Assembly: GCA_016296285.1 (NCBI GenBank)
Contig: JAEDJP010000024.1
Coordinates: 1 to 14,395, forward strand
Direction of reading: 5' to 3'
Source of the DNA: Bacilli bacterium
Lineage (GTDB): Bacteria; Bacillota_I; Bacilli_A; RFN20; CAG-826
DNA length: 14,395 nucleotides
Shown here: positions 7,549-13,285 of the stretch, piece by piece
Position numbering within the stretch: the stretch's first letter is position 1
Layout of the letters: each line of letters begins with the position of its first letter
Notes under the pieces: generated by a model
What the model was told of the DNA's origin: nothing
Databases searched by the model: none
What the model saw: only the letters and a program-made list of their open reading frames with translations
Made by a program: the position numbers and the translations under genes

Positions 7549-9851
7549 AATGTATCCTTTCTTCCCTTCTTTTTAAGACGAAGGGCATTTAAAACAACGG
7601 TGATCGAACTAATCGACATGGCAAACGAGGCGAGCATCGGGGTGAGAACCAAATGATTCTGATATCCGGTGATCCAAGACCCCTGAACGGGAATCCCGTA
7701 GAAAGCCCCGGCTGCAAAGGGAATCAGCACAAGATTATATAGGAACGCCCAAAGCAGGTTCTCTTTGATGTTGCGCACAACCCTCTGACTCATTCTCGCG
7801 GCCCGGACGACGTCAAGGGGATCGCTTTTCACGAGGACGATATTCGCGGAATCGATCGCGACGTCGGTTCCCGCGCCGATAGCGATACCGACATCGGCAA
7901 GGGTCAACGCCGGTGCGTCGTTGATGCCATCGCCGATGAAAGCGACGCGATGCCCATCTTTTTGGAAGTGGGCGACAACCTGCTCTTTTTCACCTGGCAA
8001 CACCTCGTCGTAAACGACTTCAATGCCCAGCACCTTGGCGATTCGGCTCGCCGCTTGGTGGTTATCTCCGGTGACCAAAACAACCGTTTTGCCCATGTTT
8101 TTGAGCAAAGCAACGGCTTTTTGCGATGTTTCCTTGATTTCGTCCTCGAACGCGAACGCGGCAACAAGCCGGCCATCCTTCGCGAGATATGTCACGGTTT
8201 TCCCCGCTTCAGCATCGTCGAGGAGAATCCCCTCTACCGTCATGTCAACGCCGTTATCGTCCATCAATGCTTTGTTGCCCAAAAGGTAATTCATACTCAC
8301 GATGCCCTTCCCGGCGATTGTCTCGATGGGCATCTCGACTTCCTCGATCCCCTGAGCTTTCGCACGCTCCATCAAAGCCTTGGCGATCGGGTGCGGGTTC
8401 CCGACTTCCATGGAGAAGGCGATGCGAAGCGCCTCGTTCTCGCCGATTGTGGGGGCGAGGACAGAAGACAAAACCATGCGACCTTCCGTCAAGGTTCCCG
8501 TTTTGTCAAAGAGGAAGCAATCAACATCGCGGAGGCGTTCAAAGGCTTCCGCGGATTTGACGAGGATCCCTTGCTTTGCACCTTCGCCCGTTCCGACCAT
8601 GACGGCGACTGGCGTGGCAAGGCCAAGGGCACACGGACACGAAATGACAAGGACCGAGACCGAGAGTTGAACGGCGAGGTTCGTGTCTAGGCCGTTACCA
8701 ACCGCGCCAAGGCCCGTCAAAAGCTCCCAGATGACGAACACGACCGCCGCGAGAATCAGGATCGCAGGGCAAAAGATCCGAGCCACGCGGTCGGCAAGGC
8801 GCGCAAGCGGGGCCTTGCTTTCAGACGCTTCTTCCACGAGGGCGATGATTTTGCCCATGGTCGTATCTTTCCCTAAAGCAGTGACTTGCAGGAGGATTGG
8901 GGCTCCGAGGTTGATGGTTCCCCCGACGACCGTGTCGCCTTTTTTCTTTTCCACGGGCAACGATTCCCCGGTCAAGGCGCTTTCGTTGATCGAGCCGGTC
9001 TCGGAAGTGAGAACGCCGTCGCAAGGGATACTCTCGCCCGTCCCGACGAAAACGATATCGCCGAGCTCCAAAGAATCCGTCATGACTTCTTCTTTCGCAT
9101 CCCCTTGGACCCGATACGCAGTGTCGGGGATGAGGGCGACAAGGGATGCAATCGCCGCGGTCGTCTTCACGTTCGCGCGACTCTCGATGTATTTCCCAAG
9201 CATCACGAAGCACGGGATCATCGCGGATGACTCAAGGTAAAGGTTCATGGAAAACGCCATCGCGGTCGCGTGGTCCATCATGGCGTAGGCCGCGATGAAG
9301 CGAATCGTGGAATAAAGGCCATACAAGGTGGACGCGGCCATCCCGAACCCGACGAGCGAATTCATGTTGGGCTCGCCTTTGAACAAGGAGCGGAAGCCAG
9401 GAATCCAAATCCCCCTGCTGAAAACAAGAACGGGGATCAAAAGGGCCCATTGCAAGCAAACGTCGATGAGGATCCAAAGGAAATAATCCTCCCGATGCAT
9501 GAAGCCTTCCCCAAGCATCATGGGAAGCATGGCAATCGTCATCATGGGAAGCATGAAAGCCCATGCCAGGATCAGCTGAAGCCTCTTCTTTTTGAGTTCT
9601 TTCTCTTTGTTCCGTTGCATGGACGCGACGCTCTCTTGGACAAAAAGAGCGCACCCATACCCTGCGTTTTCGACCGCCTGGATGATTTTTTCGTCAGATA
9701 AAACATTGCCGTCAAACTCCGCGGTCAAGCTTTCGCCAAGCAAAGAAACCGTTGCTTGGGACACGCTTGGCAAGGACCGAACAACACGTTCGACCGTCGC
9801 TTGGCAGTTCACGCACATCATTCCTGAAACACGATATTTCCGTTTCATCAT
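7545..9851 (-). CDS. copA: Copper-exporting P1B-type ATPase CopA
   Basis: A 768-residue Cu(I) efflux pump of the cell membrane. One N-terminal HMA domain carries GMMCVNC (Cys13, Cys16). The first membrane helices (about 92-210) include a methionine-rich stretch. The actuator domain has TGES (294-297), and membrane helix 6 has the CPC metal site (Cys405, Cys407). The phosphorylation site is DKTGT (Asp449), the nucleotide-domain signature is NPHP (485-488) and the hinge motif is GDGIND (640-645). YN (705-706) and MSISS (745-749) in the last two helices are the signature of Cu(I) transport. Two consecutive ATGs (9851 and 9848) are possible starts. It leads copA-copZ-csoR and is preceded by a CsoR-type operator. 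Confidence 0.96.
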   Translation of the reverse strand: MMKRKYRVSGMMCVNCQATVERVVRSLPSVSQATVSLLGESLTAEFDGNVLSDEKIIQAVENAGYGCALFVQESVASMQRNKEKELKKKRLQLILAWAFMLPMMTIAMLPMMLGEGFMHREDYFLWILIDVCLQWALLIPVLVFSRGIWIPGFRSLFKGEPNMNSLVGFGMAASTLYGLYSTIRFIAAYAMMDHATAMAFSMNLYLESSAMIPCFVMLGKYIESRANVKTTAAIASLVALIPDTAYRVQGDAKEEVMTDSLELGDIVFVGTGESIPCDGVLTSETGSINESALTGESLPVEKKKGDTVVGGTINLGAPILLQVTALGKDTTMGKIIALVEEASESKAPLARLADRVARIFCPAILILAAVVFVIWELLTGLGAVGNGLDTNLAVQLSVSVLVISCPCALGLATPVAVMVGTGEGAKQGILVKSAEAFERLRDVDCFLFDKTGTLTEGRMVLSSVLAPTIGENEALRIAFSMEVGNPHPIAKALMERAKAQGIEEVEMPIETIAGKGIVSMNYLLGNKALMDDNGVDMTVEGILLDDAEAGKTVTYLAKDGRLVAAFAFEDEIKETSQKAVALLKNMGKTVVLVTGDNHQAASRIAKVLGIEVVYDEVLPGEKEQVVAHFQKDGHRVAFIGDGINDAPALTLADVGIAIGAGTDVAIDSANIVLVKSDPLDVVRAARMSQRVVRNIKENLLWAFLYNLVLIPFAAGAFYGIPVQGSWITGYQNHLVLTPMLASFAMSISSITVVLNALRLKKKGRKDTL

Positions 9852-9854
9852 TTT

Positions 9855-9871
9855 ATACCCCCCTGGGGTAT
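9855..9871. promoter_or_regulatory. CsoR operator of the copper operon
   Basis: ATACCCC-CCT-GGGGTAT has perfect 7-base arms and matches the known CsoR operator style (TACCCC arms with a short GC-rich centre). It lies directly before copA and overlaps the predicted transcription start, so binding would block transcription until copper binds CsoR. The last gene of the same operon is csoR, which supports autoregulation. The G-run of one arm may also serve as a poor Shine-Dalgarno sequence. Confidence 0.85.
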
Positions 9872-9875
9872 TGGA

Positions 9876-9884
9876 ATTATGGCA
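9876..9884 (-). promoter_or_regulatory. Candidate -10 region of the copA promoter
   Basis: TGC-CATAAT on the minus strand resembles an extended -10 element; transcription would start at about 9869, inside the CsoR operator. No convincing -35 box lies 17 bases upstream, where the T-tract of the hsp20 terminator is found. An alternative TATAAA directly abuts the ATG and seems too close. Confidence 0.35.
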
Positions 9885-9891
9885 CGGTCAA

Positions 9892-9932
9892 GACAAAAAG
9901 AAAAGGGGAGACCGAGGGACAGTGGTCTCCCC
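9892..9932 (-). terminator. Rho-independent terminator of hsp20
   Basis: Perfect 9-base arms GGGGAGACC (9905-9913) and GGTCTCCCC (9924-9932) flank a 10-base loop. On the minus strand they are followed by a T-rich tract (9904-9892), directly upstream of the copA promoter. A second, weaker inverted repeat, AACTGC/GCAGTT at 9941-9959, overlaps the hsp20 stop codon. Confidence 0.85.
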
Positions 9933-9957
9933 ATCCAAGAAACTGCCTATTGTGCAG

Positions 9958-10392
9958 TTATTGGATCTTGATGGAATGGATGGTTTCCTGTTCCTCTTTC
10001 TCCTCGGGGATATAGAGGCGAAGGACGCCATCCCGGTACTCCGCCTTGATATTCTTCTCATCGACGTCCCCGATGTAATAAGAACGGGAGGCGTTGCCCG
10101 AGAAGCGCTCGCGACGGAGGAAGGGCTTCGGATTGCCTTTTTCGTCCTTCTCGACGGTGTTCGCGTGGACCTTGATGGTCAAGCGTCCATCTTCGTAGGA
10201 GATGGCGATATCCTCTTTTTTGATCCCCGGAAGATCGACGAACATGAGGTACCCATCTTTTTCTTTGCGGATATCGGTGCGCATCGCAAGAGCGCCATTG
10301 CTCTCGCTCGCAAGGGCATCGCGGATGCCGAAGAACTCATCAAGAAGCGGGTTCAGATAACGGTTTCCATCATAGGTGACATAGTGATTCAT
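9958..10392 (-). CDS. hsp20: Hsp20/alpha-crystallin small heat shock protein
   Basis: A 144-residue ATP-independent chaperone that holds unfolding proteins as an oligomer. The alpha-crystallin domain covers about residues 40-130, with DLPGIKKEDI and the family hallmark AEYRDGVLRLYIP. The C-terminal IKI matches the I-x-I oligomer anchor. The start at 10392 is chosen because GGAGG lies eight bases upstream; a longer frame to 10431 would begin inside a CIRCE element. Expression should be heat induced: two CIRCE elements flank a sigma-A promoter just upstream, implying control by HrcA. A strong terminator follows. Confidence 0.95.
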   Translation of the reverse strand: MNHYVTYDGNRYLNPLLDEFFGIRDALASESNGALAMRTDIRKEKDGYLMFVDLPGIKKEDIAISYEDGRLTIKVHANTVEKDEKGNPKPFLRRERFSGNASRSYYIGDVDEKNIKAEYRDGVLRLYIPEEKEEQETIHSIKIQ

Positions 10393-10411
10393 AAGATTTA
10401 CCTCCAATGAT

Positions 10412-10438
10412 TTAGCACTCGTCTCTTTCAAGTGCTAA
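10412..10438. promoter_or_regulatory. CIRCE element, gene-proximal copy (HrcA operator)
   Basis: TTAGCACTC, nine bases, AAGTGCTAA: one mismatch from the TTAGCACTC-N9-GAGTGCTAA consensus. It covers the predicted transcription start and the leader of hsp20. Confidence 0.93.
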
Positions 10439-10442
10439 CCAT

Positions 10443-10470
10443 ACTATACAGCGCTTTTTAGCAGTGTCAA
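10443..10470 (-). promoter_or_regulatory. Sigma-A promoter of hsp20
   Basis: On the minus strand a perfect TTGACA (10470-10465), a 16-base spacer and TATAGT (10448-10443) form a strong promoter. The -35 box lies inside the distal CIRCE element, and the predicted start (about 10436) lies inside the proximal one, giving a leader of about 44 bases with a good Shine-Dalgarno sequence. Confidence 0.8.
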
Positions 10471-10484
10471 TAGGAGAGTGCTAA
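10458..10484. promoter_or_regulatory. CIRCE element, distal copy (HrcA operator)
   Basis: TTAGCAGTG, nine bases, GAGTGCTAA: a perfect right arm and a left arm with two mismatches. It begins three bases after the stop codon of the upstream gene and contains the hsp20 -35 box. The centre-to-centre distance to the other copy is 46 bases. Confidence 0.82.
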
Positions 10485-10487
10485 TTT

Positions 10488-10934
10488 TTATAAAATTCTT
10501 TTGCCTGCCAAATTCGCGGCCTTTTCGTCCTCGATTCGCGATAAACCATATAAGGATAAAAGGATGTCTTCTTTATAGTTTCTCATGTCTGGCAACGGCT
10601 CTTTCTTTTCCATGATGTCGCTTGGGATCTCGCGAATGAAGGAATAATTCACCAGGAGGCAAAACGTCTCCAAAGCTCCCTTCAAGGGCCCATTGCTCCA
10701 TCCGCGGAAAAGCGAACGCGCGAGATGGATGCCGATATGGCGCGCGTGCATCGCGGCGTAATCTTCCTCTTTCGGAGGGGTGTGATGGGCGACATCATAA
10801 AGAACGCAGGCATAGAAATCGATGCTGTTCCTCCGTTCCAAGGAATCCTCCCATCCTTTGTCCCAAGGCACGTCCCAAACAAACTCGATCAGCGCGTGCA
10901 GTTTCTCCAAAAACAACGTCTTCTTGTATTCCAT
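10488..10934 (-). CDS. Hypothetical protein, 148 residues
   Basis: I do not recognise this family. The frame is credible: the ATG at 10934 has AAGGAGA about six bases upstream, and the gene fills the space between two real genes on the same strand. The protein is soluble, mixed-charge and predicted mostly helical, rich in aromatic residues near the start (EFVWDVPWDKGW), and has a His-containing central part (VAHHTPP, MHARHIGIHLARSLF). No signal peptide or membrane helix is seen. The stop at 10488 is directly followed by the distal CIRCE element with no terminator between, so its transcript could run into hsp20. A short inverted repeat GGGAAA/TTTCCC (10949-10963) lies just ahead of its ribosome binding site. 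Confidence 0.7.
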   Translation of the reverse strand: MEYKKTLFLEKLHALIEFVWDVPWDKGWEDSLERRNSIDFYACVLYDVAHHTPPKEEDYAAMHARHIGIHLARSLFRGWSNGPLKGALETFCLLVNYSFIREIPSDIMEKKEPLPDMRNYKEDILLSLYGLSRIEDEKAANLAGKRIL

Positions 10935-11090
10935 TTGATCTCCTTTTCGGGAAAAAGTTTCCCTACTAATAAGGAGAATTGACCCTCGTTTTTCGCCAAA
11001 AACCCCGTCACAAGAATAGAGACGACGCCAAAAGCATCGATGGCATCGAAGGAAATCAAAAAGTTAGGAAAAGAAAAATCGTGGGGAAAA
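10935..11090. other. Intergenic gap of about 156 bases with small inverted repeats
   Basis: Between ybaK and the hypothetical gene I see only two short inverted repeats: GGGAAA/TTTCCC at 10949-10963 and GTTTTT/AAAAAC at 10988-11003. No convincing terminator for ybaK and no clear -35/-10 pair for the hypothetical gene are visible; TATTAG near 10965 on the minus strand is a weak -10 candidate. Short overlapping frames exist on both strands here, none with support. Confidence 0.4.
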
Positions 11091-11564
11091 CTAGAAAGTC
11101 CCAACCGTCAAATCCGCGTAAGAACCGTCGCAATAAGAAAGGATTTCCGCGGGGGAGACCCCGACTTGATATCCGCGCCGTCCGCCGCTAACGAAAATGC
11201 TATCAAAGAGCTCGGCGGTCTCGTCGAGGAAGGTTGGGAAAGCCTTCTTCATCCCAAACGGGGAACAACCTCCATGAACGTATCCGGTCAAGGGAAGCAA
11301 TTCTTTTTGGTGAATCATCACGATCGACTTCACATGGGCGGCTTTCGCGGCTTTCTTGAGGTCAAGCTCCGCGTTCACGGGAATCACAAAGACGAAATGC
11401 TCTTTCTTGGGGCCTTCCGTCACCAACGTTTTGAACACGCAATCCGGGTCTTCGCCCAAAGCGGCGGCCACCAGGGGACCGCTCGTGATTTCGGGATCAT
11501 ATTCCCGCGCTTCGTAGGAGATTGATTTCGCGTCGAGCAGGCGCATCACATTCGTTTTTTCCAC
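11091..11564 (-). CDS. ybaK: YbaK/EbsC family Cys-tRNA(Pro) deacylase-like protein
   Basis: A predicted trans-editing enzyme that removes mischarged amino acids (Cys in E. coli YbaK) from tRNA(Pro). The 157 residues match the family length. Key signatures are EKTNVMRLLD at the start, VFKTLV with the functionally important Lys at about residue 44, and GYVHGGCSPFGMKK. The start is taken as GTG at 11564: it fits the conserved N-terminus and lies exactly seven bases after a TAGAAT box, so the mRNA appears leaderless. A longer frame runs back into the opp terminator and is not credible. The gene stands alone between the opp operon terminator and the hypothetical gene. Confidence 0.9.
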   Translation of the reverse strand: MEKTNVMRLLDAKSISYEAREYDPEITSGPLVAAALGEDPDCVFKTLVTEGPKKEHFVFVIPVNAELDLKKAAKAAHVKSIVMIHQKELLPLTGYVHGGCSPFGMKKAFPTFLDETAELFDSIFVSGGRRGYQVGVSPAEILSYCDGSYADLTVGTF

Positions 11565-11577
11565 GTGGGCTATTCTA
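11565..11577 (-). promoter_or_regulatory. Candidate leaderless promoter of ybaK
   Basis: GAGTAGAAT on the minus strand places TAGAAT at 11577-11572, seven bases before the GTG start, so transcription would begin at the start codon. No Shine-Dalgarno sequence is correctly spaced. The -35 region falls near the T-tract of the opp terminator and is weak. Confidence 0.45.
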
Positions 11578-11587
11578 CTCCGATTCA

Positions 11588-11618
11588 GAAAAAGAAAGGC
11601 GGCCATTTGCAGGCCGCC
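11588..11618 (-). terminator. Rho-independent terminator of the opp operon
   Basis: Perfect 7-base GC-rich arms GGCGGCC (11598-11604) and GGCCGCC (11612-11618) flank a 7-base loop. On the minus strand a T-rich tract follows (11597-11589). It begins eight bases after the oppF stop codon and separates opp from ybaK. Confidence 0.88.
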
Positions 11619-11626
11619 AAAGGCAA

Positions 11627-13285
11627 TCAGTCTTCTTGCCGGATTTCTTGCCCCTCTCGCAAGATAATCTTGCCGGAATCGATGTCGGCGATTTCCTTGC
11701 GATAGGCTTCTTCCTCCTTGTCGTTGCAAAGGACGAAGTGCCCCGGGAGGATTTCGCGCAACGTCGGTTTTTGTTCCGAATAATCGTGCACGAGGTCCGG
11801 GCGGTAGAGGATTCTCTTGCGACGCTTCTCGGAGAAAGGATTCGGCTGCGGAATCGCGGAGAGAAGGGATTTGGTATAGGGGTGAAGCGGGTGACGGAAG
11901 AGTTCGTCGCTCGTGGTCAATTCAACGAGGTTCCCGAAATACATAACCGCGATGCGGTTGCAGAAGTACTTAACGGTCGAGAGGTCATGGGCGATGAAGA
12001 TCATCGTAAGGCCCATCTCTTCCTTCAGCTCGTTGAGCAAGTTGATGATTTGGGCGCGAATCGAGACGTCCAACGCGGAAATCGGCTCGTCGCAGATCAG
12101 GAGTTTCGGGTTCATGATCAAGGCGCGGGCGATGCCGATCCTCTGACGCTGACCGCCAGAGAATTCGTGCGGATAACGGGAAGCGTGCTCCGGGACGAGA
12201 CCGACTTTTTTCAGAATATCCACCGTTTTTGCGTGGTTTTCCGCGCGATTGCGCTTTCCTTGGATGCGAAGGCCTTCTTGGATGATGTCTTCGACCGTCA
12301 TGCGGGGATCCAAAGAGTCGACCGGATCCTGGAAGATCATCTGGATCTCGTTGAGGAGGCGACGCGGGGCATGAACGTTGTCGTAATGGATCGCCTTGAT
12401 TTTATGCTTTTGGCGAGAAACGATGACTTCCTGCCTCTCTTTGAGGGCATTGATCTTGTCCTCAGTTTCCTTGGTCGCGGCAGCATGTTCCGCCTCAGGG
12501 AGGGTCACGAGCTTAGCGGCCAATTCCGCCTGAAGCTTGGCAATCGCTTCCTTGGTGTGGATACGGGAATACTTGATTTCCTTCTTGTTCCAGCGGTCGC
12601 CGGCGCCGATGCGATAGCCTTTGTAGTAAATCGAGCCGCTCGTGATGTCGTAAAGGTGCATGATGCAGCGGCCGGTCGTCGATTTGCCGCAACCGGATTC
12701 GCCGACGATGCCGAACGTCTCGCCTTCCTGGATGTCAAACGAAACGTCATGGACCGCTTTCAATTTCACGTAATTCGGCCACGTGCCAAGTTTGAAGAAC
12801 ATGCGAAGGTGACGAACGGCGAGGAGCGTCTTCTTCTCCGCGAGCTCGGGCTTGTAGGTAATATGGGCAAGGCGATAGGCGAGGTCGGCGTTCTCGACCG
12901 CTTCCTCTTCTTCCGCGATGCGCCGATCAAGTTCGGCAAGCTCGTCCGCCTTGGAAGGATCCGCGGCAAGGGCGCGCCTCGCATCGACGTCTTTCCTCAA
13001 AGCGGCTTTCGCGGCGTCGAGGGCGGCTTTGGCAACCGACTTGCGCTCGCGACGAACCTTTTCCTCTTCCGCGTAACGCTTTTTGGTTTCCTCGAGGGTT
13101 GGAACGGATTTGTCCTCGCGGTGATGGCTTCTTTCGTAAGATTCGACTTCGGCCGGGGTCGCGACATTGTTCGCTTCGAAGGCTTCATTGACCGCGAGGG
13201 CGAGGCTTTCGTTCTTCGATTCGTCGACAATCGCTTCAGAGATCTCGTTGGAAGAGATGTCCTGCGGGGATTTAGAGCTTTTCAT
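11627..13285 (-). CDS. oppF: Oligopeptide ABC transporter ATP-binding protein OppF, with charged insertions
   Basis: One of two ATPase subunits driving oligopeptide import. Core motifs: Walker A GESGCGKST (195-203), Q-loop MIFQD (Gln319), signature SGGQR (376-380), Walker B LLICDE (catalytic Glu400) and switch His433. At 552 residues it is far longer than the 310-350 usual for OppF. Two additions explain this: an N-terminal extension of about 150 residues with a Lys/Glu/Ala-rich helical stretch (65-135), and an insertion of about 75 residues (228-305) between Walker A and the Q-loop, also charged and helical. The C-terminal tail lacks the usual cysteine motif. The start overlaps the oppD end by 14 bases, with AGGAGG 12 bases upstream. 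A terminator follows. Confidence 0.93.
   Translation of the reverse strand: MKSSKSPQDISSNEISEAIVDESKNESLALAVNEAFEANNVATPAEVESYERSHHREDKSVPTLEETKKRYAEEEKVRRERKSVAKAALDAAKAALRKDVDARRALAADPSKADELAELDRRIAEEEEAVENADLAYRLAHITYKPELAEKKTLLAVRHLRMFFKLGTWPNYVKLKAVHDVSFDIQEGETFGIVGESGCGKSTTGRCIMHLYDITSGSIYYKGYRIGAGDRWNKKEIKYSRIHTKEAIAKLQAELAAKLVTLPEAEHAAATKETEDKINALKERQEVIVSRQKHKIKAIHYDNVHAPRRLLNEIQMIFQDPVDSLDPRMTVEDIIQEGLRIQGKRNRAENHAKTVDILKKVGLVPEHASRYPHEFSGGQRQRIGIARALIMNPKLLICDEPISALDVSIRAQIINLLNELKEEMGLTMIFIAHDLSTVKYFCNRIAVMYFGNLVELTTSDELFRHPLHPYTKSLLSAIPQPNPFSEKRRKRILYRPDLVHDYSEQKPTLREILPGHFVLCNDKEEEAYRKEIADIDSGKIILREGQEIRQED

Noticed and set aside
7950..9701. Several plus-strand frames of 100-250 residues across copA
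   Set aside because: All lie opposite the complete copA gene and have shadow-type composition.
9941..9959. Inverted repeat AACTGC/GCAGTT as a second hsp20 terminator
   Set aside because: The stem is short, includes the stop codon and has no T-tract; the hairpin at 9905-9932 is sufficient.
10889..11104. Minus-strand 71-residue hydrophobic frame between ybaK and the 148-residue gene
   Set aside because: It overlaps the 5' end of the 148-residue gene out of frame and lacks a clear ribosome binding site; a real small membrane protein is possible but unsupported.
10979..11191. Plus-strand Lys/Arg-rich 70-residue frame beginning at a TTG with AAGGAG upstream
   Set aside because: The AAGGAG looks good, but the frame overlaps the ybaK 3' end on the other strand, and its basic composition is explained by the A-rich strand. 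No support for translation.
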